Positions 1 to 5,154 of a DNA stretch of 5,154 nt are shown piece by piece. The DNA comes from Synergistaceae bacterium (lineage in GTDB: Bacteria; Synergistota; Synergistia; Synergistales; Aminobacteriaceae). The notes beneath the pieces are model-generated. The model was not told the origin of the DNA. It did not search any database and worked only from the letters and a program-made list of their open reading frames with translations. Positions within the stretch are counted from its first letter, which is position 1; each line of letters opens with the position of its first letter. The translations under genes and the position numbers were made by a program. The stretch spans positions 1-5,154 of the forward strand of contig JAFTBA010000342.1 in assembly GCA_017458545.1 (NCBI GenBank), read 5' to 3'.

Positions 1-108
1 CAAATCCAACTGAACCGCCCAGACTTTTTTCATTTCGGGCGAAACGTAATATCCGCACCTCTCCTCACCCTGAAAAAAACTTTCAGGTATATCAAGTTTT
101 ATGTTCAT
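1..108 (-). CDS. LicD-family protein, N-terminal fragment (runs off left edge)
   Basis: Only the first 36 codons are present; the gene continues beyond base 1. The start ATG (106-108) is well supported by a strong ribosome site, AAGGAGG at 114-120, five bases upstream. The peptide starts MNIKLDIPESFF and then carries RCGYYVSPEMKKVWAVQLDL. From memory, this resembles the segment that precedes the catalytic nucleotidyltransferase-like core in LicD-family proteins, where a basic/Trp/Ala/Val/Leu-Asp-Leu helix comes before the GGTLLGAxRHxGFIPWDDD-type motif. That core motif would lie outside the window, so the family call rests on the leader segment alone. LicD proteins transfer phosphocholine or similar phospho-substituents to surface glycans (teichoic acid, LPS, capsule). 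The gene lies 46 bp downstream of the aminopeptidase gene on the same strand and is probably co-transcribed with it. The substrate cannot be judged here. Confidence 0.7.
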   Translation of the reverse strand, partial: MNIKLDIPESFFQGEERCGYYVSPEMKKVWAVQLDL

Positions 109-154
109 GATTTCCTCCTTTCAACATAACAAAACCGTGAAGGTTTCACAGTCA

Positions 155-1603
155 TCAACATGAAACTTTCATCAGGTAGTCAAGGCACGTTCTTACCCCG
201 AAAGCAGTTGCACCTTTCGGATAGATTCCATATTCCTTGTCGCGGAAGTCAACCCCTGCAATATCCATATGCGCCCACGCAATTCCCTCAGCAACAAACT
301 CCTTCAGGAACAACGCCGCAAATATAGCACCGCCGTACCTTTCACCTGAGTTCACGAGGTCGGCAAAAGGAGACTTCAAACTCTCTGATATATGTTCGTC
401 CTCAAGTGGCATTCTCCAGTAAGGTTCACCCCTGCGTTCCGAAGACTCTAGTATCTTCCCTGCTAAATCGTCATCGTTCGCAAAAAGTCCGGCCCTATAT
501 TTCCCAAGTGCAACAGCACACGCACCTGTCAGCGTTGCCATGTCGATAATAACATCGGGCTTCAATTCGCTGGCAACACAAAGCGCGTCAGCAAGTACTA
601 ATCTTCCTTCAGCGTCAGTGTTATTGATCTCGATTGTCTTGCCGTTACGGGCAGTGATAATATCGTCAGGACGATACGAACTCCCAGAAGGCATGTTCTC
701 GGCGCATGTCATGAAACCGTGTACTTCAACATTAACTCCCAGTTCGGCAGCACCTTTCATTATTCCGAGAACATTGCACGCTCCTGTCTTATCGCCCTTC
801 ATCGTCAGCATATAGTTATCGGGTTTAATGTTCAGTCCTCCGCTGTCAAACGTTATTCCTTTCCCGACAAATGCTATTTTCTTTGACGGTGTACCTTTGG
901 GCTTATAGGTCAGATGAATCAGACGGGGCGGATTCTTTGAACCGCTCCCTACTGCGAGCAATGCTCCCATTTTTTCATCGGCTAGTCTCTTTTCGTCCCA
1001 TATTTCGCACTCAAGACCGTATTCTTTTGCTAAATCCTGAGCTTTTTCGGCCATTGTTGAAGGACAGACGGCACAGCCCGGTTCATTTGCGATTGAACGC
1101 GCGAATATCTGAGCGTCAGCTAACTTAATTCCTGCTGAAACTTCGTCAGCATTGTAAACGTCTGAATATATTTCGGTGAGTGAGAAAGGTTCGTAATCCT
1201 TGCCCTTAGTCTTGTAACTGTCGAAAACATATCCGCATAATTCTCCTGCCTCGCCTAATGCGAATGACAAGCCTTCATATTCTTTGAGGTGTGAAATGAG
1301 AACTGAGGCTTTAACGCCGTGATTTTTGCCGATTGAACGGAGTCCCCAAGCGAGAGAGTCGCGGATTAAGTTTAAGGAGCATTTTTCTTTTTTGCCCAGA
1401 CCGATTAAGTATAAGCAGCCTTCGGTTAAGGGGACTCTGAGGAGAGAGCCTTTTTTGCCGTTGAAGTCTTTGCGCGAAACGAGGACTGAAAGAATATCCC
1501 TCATTTCTTCGCCGAAAGAGTTAAGATTCTCGCAGTCCTCTTCACGCAGGAGCAATAACAGCGAATCGAATGACGTGTTATTTTCCCGTAGACTAATCTG
1601 CAT
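155..1603 (-). CDS. pepA: Leucyl aminopeptidase, peptidase family M17 (PepA-like)
   Basis: Complete gene of 482 residues, close to the usual family length (E. coli PepA is 503). It is a cytosolic two-metal aminopeptidase that removes N-terminal residues, typically leucine and other hydrophobic ones, from peptides. Residues 1 to about 150 form the weakly conserved N-terminal domain, and about 160-478 the catalytic domain. The active site is intact: metal ligands K248, D253, D271, D330 and E332, and catalytic K260 and R334, within VGKGITFDSGG, MKGDKTGA and the signature NTDAEGRL. All seven sit exactly 22 residues before the E. coli PepA equivalents (K270, D275, D293, D352, E354, K282, R356), so the core aligns without gaps. 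No signal peptide is visible. The start overlaps the 3' end of rpmB by 11 bp, with AAGAGG at 1611-1616 as ribosome site, which suggests translational coupling. Peptide turnover is the likely role. The DNA-binding role known for E. coli PepA cannot be assumed. Confidence 0.96.
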   Translation of the reverse strand: MQISLRENNTSFDSLLLLLREEDCENLNSFGEEMRDILSVLVSRKDFNGKKGSLLRVPLTEGCLYLIGLGKKEKCSLNLIRDSLAWGLRSIGKNHGVKASVLISHLKEYEGLSFALGEAGELCGYVFDSYKTKGKDYEPFSLTEIYSDVYNADEVSAGIKLADAQIFARSIANEPGCAVCPSTMAEKAQDLAKEYGLECEIWDEKRLADEKMGALLAVGSGSKNPPRLIHLTYKPKGTPSKKIAFVGKGITFDSGGLNIKPDNYMLTMKGDKTGACNVLGIMKGAAELGVNVEVHGFMTCAENMPSGSSYRPDDIITARNGKTIEINNTDAEGRLVLADALCVASELKPDVIIDMATLTGACAVALGKYRAGLFANDDDLAGKILESSERRGEPYWRMPLEDEHISESLKSPFADLVNSGERYGGAIFAALFLKEFVAEGIAWAHMDIAGVDFRDKEYGIYPKGATAFGVRTCLDYLMKVSC

Positions 1604-1796
1604 TAACGGCCCTCTTAACGAAACCAGACTTCAGGCATTTGGTGCAGACTTTAACTTTCAAGAGTTCGCCGTCACCTGCATCGATTCTGACGGTCTGAAG
1701 GTTGATGTTCCAGCGTCTTCTGGTATGACGGTTTGAATGACTTACTGCATTTCCTGAAGCAGGTCCGCGCCCGCAGCATTCACAAAATTTAGCCAT
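1593..1796 (-). CDS. rpmB: 50S ribosomal protein L28 (zinc-ribbon form)
   Basis: Complete gene of 67 residues, a normal length for L28 (bL28), a structural protein of the large ribosomal subunit. The N-terminal part contains GNAVSHSNRHTRRRW, the L28 hallmark, followed by NLQTVRI. Two CxxC pairs, C5/C8 and C51/C54, form the zinc-ribbon of the C+ type; the second lies in VCTKCLKSG. An extra cysteine, C7, sits inside the first pair. L28 exists in cysteine-containing and cysteine-free paralogue forms in many bacteria, and the cysteine-free forms are often under zinc control; this one is the zinc-binding form. The ATG is preceded by GGAGG at 1807-1811, ten bases upstream, and by an extended -10 promoter. 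Its stop codon lies inside the start region of the aminopeptidase gene, so the two genes overlap by 11 bp. Identification is secure. Confidence 0.97.
   Translation of the reverse strand: MAKFCECCGRGPASGNAVSHSNRHTRRRWNINLQTVRIDAGDGELLKVKVCTKCLKSGFVKRAVNAD
1611..1616 (-). promoter_or_regulatory. Ribosome binding site of pepA, inside rpmB
   Basis: On the minus strand AAGAGG lies seven bases before the pepA ATG and inside the last codons of rpmB. The rpmB stop codon TAG (1593-1595) lies just past the pepA start. Ribosomes finishing rpmB would therefore reach the pepA start directly, which supports translational coupling and the choice of this ATG. Confidence 0.7.
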
Positions 1797-1837
1797 GATG
1801 ATAAATCCTCCGTTGCATGTGAAAAATTCATTAGGTT

Positions 1838-1846
1838 ATTATAGCA
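1838..1846 (-). promoter_or_regulatory. Extended -10 promoter of the rpmB-pepA unit
   Basis: The minus strand reads TGCTATAAT, a perfect -10 hexamer (1838-1843) with the TGn extension. The best -35 position with a 17-bp spacer (1861-1866) reads CACTGA, a poor match, as is common for extended -10 promoters. Transcription would start near 1831, giving a leader of about 35 bases that contains the GGAGG of rpmB. No riboswitch or attenuator fits in so short a leader. Confidence 0.7.
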
Positions 1847-1951
1847 TTAAGGCTGAATTTTCAGTGAGGCAGTTGGTGTTGAAGAGAGGAGATTTTTATT
1901 CGGGCTTATGTGCAGATTAACTGAACAGCCTTATTCAGAGTTTACAAACAC

Positions 1952-1987
1952 AAAAAACGGGCTGTGCAAATAAACACAACCCGTTTT
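1952..1987 (-). terminator. Rho-independent terminator of the cstA-HMA unit
   Basis: AAAACGGG at 1954-1961 pairs with CCCGTTTT at 1980-1987. After one C/A mismatch, TGTG (1963-1966) pairs with CACA (1975-1978), closing an eight-base loop. On the minus strand the GC part of the stem is followed by TTTTTT, the classic terminator layout, 26 bp past the stop codon of the HMA gene. The plus strand also ends in a broken T-rich stretch, but no plus-strand gene lies just upstream of it. It insulates the downstream rpmB promoter. Confidence 0.85.
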
Positions 1988-2013
1988 CATTTTGTTTATT
2001 TTCTTTGCGACTT

Positions 2014-2229
2014 TTACGCTGCCTCTATACTGCTGACATCATATCCTGCTTCATCAACAGCTGCTATTATCGCAGTATCAGCAACGTCCTTCGACAATGT
2101 TACTACTGCTGTGTTCGTTTCAAGACTCACTTCAGCCGATGCAACACCGTCAAGCCCTTCAAGTGCTTCTTTGACATGGGCAACGCATTTCTCGCAGCCC
2201 ATACCTTCAACATGTACTGTCTTCTTCAT
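2014..2229 (-). CDS. HMA-domain metallochaperone (CopZ-like)
   Basis: Complete gene of 71 residues, the full length of a single heavy-metal-associated domain with the usual beta-alpha-beta-beta-alpha-beta fold. The metal site is GMGCEKC (M10, C12, C15), the GMxCxxC motif that binds Cu(I) or a similar soft metal through the two cysteines. The C-terminal AGYDV also matches CopZ and P-type ATPase HMA domains. No signal peptide or membrane segment is present, so the protein is cytosolic. It starts ten bases after the cstA stop codon with only a weak ribosome site (GAG about ten bases upstream), so it is likely translated by coupling to cstA. A terminator follows immediately. Copper chaperones usually sit beside a copper ATPase (copA) or CsoR/CopY regulator; none is visible here, and the partner is a CstA-type transporter instead. 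Domain call is secure; metal and role are inferred. Confidence 0.9.
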   Translation of the reverse strand: MKKTVHVEGMGCEKCVAHVKEALEGLDGVASAEVSLETNTAVVTLSKDVADTAIIAAVDEAGYDVSSIEAA

Positions 2230-2239
2230 GACCGGTATC

Positions 2240-3751
2240 TCACGCTGCTTTGCGGTAAGTCCTGAAGTAGAATATCAGTGCGAACAATACTGCAACACCG
2301 ATTCCGATTCCGTAAGCGAGATTCCTCTCAAGCATCAGATAGCACTCAGGAGCAATGCAGAAATATGTTACGCTTACCGCCGACATGAACGTTGCAGGAA
2401 CAGCTGCCATAAGGCTTGCACCTGCGCTTACGTTGTTGCAGAGGTAAACTGCACCTGCCCATAAAGCTATCATTGCAAGAGTCTGGTTTGACCACGAGAA
2501 GTAACGCCATACTATTCCGTAGTCAAGGAACGAAATTGCATATCCTGCTCCGAGTAACGGCAATGCAAGAAGGAGTCTCGGTGCCATACCCTTCTGGTCA
2601 ATCTTGAACCAGTCGGCAAGTGTCAGTCTAGCACTCCTGAACGCCGTATCTCCCGAAGTAATCGGACATGCTACGACTCCGAGCAATGCAAGAATACTAC
2701 CTACAGGCCCTAACAGTCCTACTGAAATCTGGTAAACACTCGTTGAGTTTCCTCCGCCTACTGCTAAAAGTCCTGCCGTTGAGAAACCGCCGTCAGTCGC
2801 ATTATAGAACGCTATACCTGCACTTGCCCAAATGAGCGCGATAATTCCTTCGGCAACCATTGCTCCGTAGAATACGAACCTTCCCTGACGCTCAGACGTT
2901 AAGCAGCGAGCCATTAACGGCGACTGGGTAGCATGGAATCCTGAGATTGCTCCGCAAGCAACTGTGATGAACATTAACGGCCAGATAGGCATTGAGTCGG
3001 CTTTAGGGTGCATGTTGTAGAGACCTTCCCAAAGTTCAATCATGGGCTTAGTTCCCTGAATATGATTGTAAACCGTTACGCCTCCGATTCCGATAGCCAT
3101 GAAGATTAAGCACAGGCCGAATACGGGATAAATTTTGCCGATAACTTTGTCGATTGGCAGGAGTGTTGCGAGGAAGTAATAGACGAGTATTACAACAGTG
3201 AGAATCTTAGTCCATTCAGCAGCGGTATAACCCATTGCCGTAGCAGGAGCAGCACCGGCTGCAGCACCTACAGCACCGCTGGTACCCTGAGTAACCATGA
3301 GGGCAAGCAGTCCTGCAGGACCTACCATGAAGACGACTCCGACCATAACGAGGAGTACTACCGAGAAAAGTCTCATTACCTGAAGCATGAAGCCTCCGAG
3401 ATATTTTCCGGTAATCTCCGAAACGCTTGCGCCGTCATTCCTCATTGAGAGCATACCGACCATGTAATCATGAACAGCTCCGGCGAAGATTGTTCCGAAA
3501 ACTATCCAGAGATAGACCTGAGGCCCCCAGATTGCTCCGGTCAGAGCACCGAATATAGGCCCTAAACCGGCAATGTTAAGGAGCTGAATGAGGAACGCTC
3601 TTCCTGCCGAAATAGGCACGAAGTCTACGCCGTCAGGGTGAGCAACGCAAGGTGTCTGTCTGTCATCAGGACCGAAAATCTTGTTGACGACAGCACCGTA
3701 AATCATGTAGCCGAGTATAAGAATTACAAGGCCGCCAAGAAATGAATACAT
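2240..3751 (-). CDS. cstA: CstA-family transporter (carbon starvation protein, short form)
   Basis: Complete gene of 503 residues, an inner-membrane protein dominated by hydrophobic segments from residue 2 to about 497. CstA motifs are present in order: NIAGLGPIFGALTGAIWGP (59-76), GAVHDYMVGMLSMRNDGAS (91-109), SGFHATQSP (270-278), CPITSGDTAFRSARL (362-376) and WRYFSWSNQTLA (415-426). Characterised members (E. coli CstA and BtsT) import pyruvate, and CstA has also been linked to peptide use during starvation. The protein is shorter than E. coli CstA (701) and ends after a final membrane segment and the basic tail FRTYRKAA, so it is the compact form and not a visible truncation. A Gly/Ala-rich loop lies at about 155-172. 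AAGGGAG at 3763-3769 supports the ATG. The HMA gene follows by ten bases. The small CstX/YbdD-type protein often found next to cstA is absent. Substrate is not determined by sequence alone. Confidence 0.93.
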   Translation of the reverse strand: MYSFLGGLVILILGYMIYGAVVNKIFGPDDRQTPCVAHPDGVDFVPISAGRAFLIQLLNIAGLGPIFGALTGAIWGPQVYLWIVFGTIFAGAVHDYMVGMLSMRNDGASVSEITGKYLGGFMLQVMRLFSVVLLVMVGVVFMVGPAGLLALMVTQGTSGAVGAAAGAAPATAMGYTAAEWTKILTVVILVYYFLATLLPIDKVIGKIYPVFGLCLIFMAIGIGGVTVYNHIQGTKPMIELWEGLYNMHPKADSMPIWPLMFITVACGAISGFHATQSPLMARCLTSERQGRFVFYGAMVAEGIIALIWASAGIAFYNATDGGFSTAGLLAVGGGNSTSVYQISVGLLGPVGSILALLGVVACPITSGDTAFRSARLTLADWFKIDQKGMAPRLLLALPLLGAGYAISFLDYGIVWRYFSWSNQTLAMIALWAGAVYLCNNVSAGASLMAAVPATFMSAVSVTYFCIAPECYLMLERNLAYGIGIGVAVLFALIFYFRTYRKAA

Positions 3752-3797
3752 GAATAAATTTTCTCCCTTCTTAATGTGGTAGTATTATGACAAAGAA

Positions 3798-3825
3798 ATT
3801 TTAGACCATTCGTAAATTAAATCAA
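3798..3825 (-). promoter_or_regulatory. Candidate promoter of cstA
   Basis: The minus strand shows TTGATT (3820-3825), a 16-bp spacer and TAAAAT (3798-3803), a reasonable sigma-70 type pair. A second candidate lies closer to the gene: TGTCATAAT at 3784-3792, an extended -10 with no clear -35. Either would place the start site within about 50 bases of the ATG. I cannot choose between them. The region is shared with the divergent racemase gene, whose own promoter I could not identify with confidence. Confidence 0.45.
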
Positions 3826-3851
3826 GCACTCATTAAGGAGGTATATTAAAC

Positions 3852-4556
3852 ATGTCAGCACGTCCTGAAAAGACATTAGGAGTACTCGGAGGAATGGGGC
3901 CTGCAGCTTGTGCCGAATTTCTCCGCATATTAGCGCGCGATTGTCCTGCCGAAAACGATTCGCAGCACCCCAGAATCATAATGCTCTCAGACCCCGATAC
4001 TCCCGACAGGAGCGACGGCCTTATGGGTATAGGCCCTGATCCGTTGCCTGTAATCCGCAAGAACCTTCTCACTCTCGTTGAATGGGGTGCGGATGTTCTG
4101 GCAGTTCCGTGCAACACAGCTCATTATTTCATCGACAGGTTCAGAGATGAACTGCCTGTACCGTTAGTGCATATTGTTGAGGCAACTGTTGAAGCCGCTA
4201 AGGAACTGAGTCGGGGTAACTGCTCATGGTTATTGGCGACTGACGGGACTCAGAAGAGCATGATTTACCCTGAGTGCGCTCAGAGAATGCAGTATCATTT
4301 TCTGAGGCCGTCCCGTGAACAGCAGGATAAGATTCAGTCATGTATACGTTACGTTAAGGCAGGTGATATGAAGACTGCAGGAGATATTATGCGCGGAGTA
4401 GTGAGCGAGTTGTGGCGCGAACGTGATGTTCCCGTAACAATGGGATGTACTGAGCTTCCGTTAGCGTATGGGGCTTCTGGACTGCCTGAGGAGCGTCAGG
4501 TTTCGAGCCTTAAAGCACTGAGTGATAAGTGTATCAGTGTGCTTTACGGGGTGTGA
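3852..4556 (+). CDS. Aspartate/glutamate racemase family protein
   Basis: Complete gene of 234 residues, the normal length of the family (about 230). These cytosolic, cofactor-independent enzymes invert the alpha carbon of acidic or other amino acids using two cysteines. The N-terminal LGVLGGMGPAA (10-19) is the substrate-carboxylate loop of the aspartate racemase branch. The first catalytic cysteine is C87 in VPCNTAHYF and the second C199 in MGCTELPL, close to the positions in E. coli YgeA (83 and 197). Both halves are intact, so an active enzyme is expected. The ATG is set by AAGGAGGT at 3835-3842, nine bases upstream. It is transcribed away from cstA with 100 bp between the start codons. 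D-Asp or D-Glu supply for the cell wall, or use of D-amino acids as nutrients, are possible roles. Substrate cannot be assigned: the branch includes aspartate, broad-spectrum and hydantoin-type racemases, although the GGMGP loop favours the aspartate racemase/YgeA group over MurI. Confidence 0.9.
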   Translation: MSARPEKTLGVLGGMGPAACAEFLRILARDCPAENDSQHPRIIMLSDPDTPDRSDGLMGIGPDPLPVIRKNLLTLVEWGADVLAVPCNTAHYFIDRFRDELPVPLVHIVEATVEAAKELSRGNCSWLLATDGTQKSMIYPECAQRMQYHFLRPSREQQDKIQSCIRYVKAGDMKTAGDIMRGVVSELWRERDVPVTMGCTELPLAYGASGLPEERQVSSLKALSDKCISVLYGV

Positions 4557-4565
4557 TGTTATAAT
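4557..4565 (+). promoter_or_regulatory. Extended -10 promoter of the wzz-like gene
   Basis: TGTTATAAT has a perfect -10 hexamer (4560-4565) with the TGn extension, starting directly after the racemase stop codon. The -35 position at 17 bp (4537-4542) reads GTGTGC, a poor match, and falls in an inverted repeat at 4511-4546. Transcription would start near 4572, giving a leader of about 33 bases. The downstream gene may thus be transcribed on its own as well as by read-through from the racemase gene. Confidence 0.55.
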
Positions 4566-4604
4566 CAGCCGTAAAATTTCACACGAAAGGATTTGAATTG
4601 TAAC

Positions 4605-5154
4605 ATGCCGTATGAAGATGATGAGCAGGAATTATCATTGCTCGATATATTTCATATTTTGTGGAAACGGAGGGGGTTAATATTTTTACTGACGTTTCTT
4701 TTCGGAGCAGGGGCTACAGCGTATGCGTTTTTAGCACCGTTCATCTACAGGGCTGAATGCAGAATACTTCCTCCGGGAGGCAGCAGCGGAGGAGGAATGA
4801 CGGCACAGTTGGGAGGACTTGCAGAGTTAGTCGGACTTTCAGGCAGAGCTACAACTGGTCAGATGATGCTTGGAATTCTGAAAGGTAATTCAGTTGTTGA
4901 CGCTATTATTGATAAGTTTAACTTGATGGAGGAATATAAGCAGGAGATACGTCTCGATGCAAGAACGGCAACGCTGAAAAATCTTGAGGCTACAGAGGAC
5001 ATTCAAAGCGGTATCCTTAGTGTTGCATTTCTTGACAAAGACCCTCAAAAGGCCGCTGACATAGCAAACGCGTTGGTCGAAGAGTTACAGCTTAAAATGC
5101 GTGAAGTTGCAGTGAACACTGCACAGGAAAGACGTACATTTTTCGAGAACCAGC
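4605..5154 (+). CDS. Wzz/GumC-type chain-length determinant, N-terminal fragment (runs off right edge)
   Basis: The first 183 codons are present and the frame is open to the window end. Layout fits the Wzz domain of polysaccharide co-polymerases: an acidic cytoplasmic tail (1-20, with LLDIFHILWKRR), a first membrane helix (24-44), then a periplasmic part beginning YRAECRILPPGG and a Gly-rich stretch leading to LGGLAELVGLSG, a pattern frequent in GumC/Wzz-like proteins. The segment ILSVAFLDKDPQKAADIANALVEEL (137-161) is the typical beta strand and helix of the family. The second membrane helix and any fused tyrosine-kinase domain would lie outside the window. Such proteins control chain length and export of O-antigen, capsule or exopolysaccharide. 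The start is less certain than the frame: GAAAGGA at 4585-4591 is 13 bases from the ATG, longer than usual, and an in-frame TTG at 4593 is too close to that site. It follows the racemase gene by 48 bp. Confidence 0.88.
   Translation, partial: MPYEDDEQELSLLDIFHILWKRRGLIFLLTFLFGAGATAYAFLAPFIYRAECRILPPGGSSGGGMTAQLGGLAELVGLSGRATTGQMMLGILKGNSVVDAIIDKFNLMEEYKQEIRLDARTATLKNLEATEDIQSGILSVAFLDKDPQKAADIANALVEELQLKMREVAVNTAQERRTFFENQ

Noticed and set aside
132..149. Possible terminator between pepA and the LicD-like gene
   Set aside because: Two mutually exclusive five-base hairpins (AAACC/GGTTT and GTGAA/TTCAC) with only a short, broken T stretch. Too weak to call, and the next gene follows closely on the same strand.
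1326..1736. Plus-strand open frame of 136 codons opposite pepA and rpmB
   Set aside because: It lies antisense to two secure genes, has no ribosome site that stands out, and its peptide is rich in Arg, Ser and Pro as expected from an antisense shadow.
1851..1864. CTGAAAATTCAG palindrome upstream of the rpmB promoter
   Set aside because: Five-base arms with a two-base centre in AT-rich DNA; too short to support an operator call without comparison.
1867..1951. Search for a small RNA or leader gene between the terminator and the rpmB promoter
   Set aside because: No ORF with a ribosome site, no strong hairpin and no promoter pair seen; it appears to be plain spacer.
1964..2464. Plus-strand open frame of 166 codons across the terminator, HMA gene and the end of cstA
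   Set aside because: It covers the strong terminator and two well-identified minus-strand genes, and its Cys/Ser/Thr-rich peptide resembles no family I know.
3833..4117. Minus-strand open frame of 94 codons opposite the racemase start
   Set aside because: Antisense to the conserved racemase motifs, with no supporting ribosome site or recognisable product.

Overview
This 5.15 kb window of ordinary, densely coded bacterial chromosome holds seven protein genes. Two are cut by the window edges. I see no tRNA, rRNA, CRISPR array, insertion sequence or phage gene. Shine-Dalgarno sites are strong and introns are absent. The gene set (Zn-ribbon type L28, short CstA, Asp/Glu-type racemase, M17 aminopeptidase, Wzz-like and LicD-like envelope proteins) would suit an anaerobic, amino-acid or peptide-using bacterium such as a Synergistota or Clostridia-related lineage. 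That placement is a low-confidence impression from protein style, not a demonstrated match.

Left block, minus strand (1-1846): a promoter with an extended -10 drives rpmB (ribosomal protein L28). rpmB overlaps the start of a leucyl aminopeptidase gene (pepA-like, M17) by 11 bp. After a 46-bp gap comes the first 36 codons of a LicD-family protein that runs off the left edge. No convincing terminator separates the three, so they look like one transcription unit.

Middle block, minus strand (1952-3825): a CstA-family membrane transporter is followed after 10 bp by a 71-residue HMA-domain metallochaperone. The pair ends at a clear hairpin plus T-run at 1952-1987. The promoter region lies in the 100-bp divergent spacer at 3752-3851.

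Right block, plus strand (3835-5154): an aspartate/glutamate racemase-family gene is transcribed away from cstA. After 48 bp, which carry a TGnTATAAT promoter element, comes the N-terminal 183 codons of a Wzz/GumC-type polysaccharide chain-length protein that runs off the right edge.

Functionally, the racemase, aminopeptidase and CstA transporter fit uptake and turnover of peptides, amino acids or pyruvate. The two edge genes point to cell-surface polysaccharide synthesis or decoration. I did not find an obviously new system. The most interesting points are the CstA plus HMA gene pair, the rpmB/pepA overlap and two small dyad sequences near promoters.
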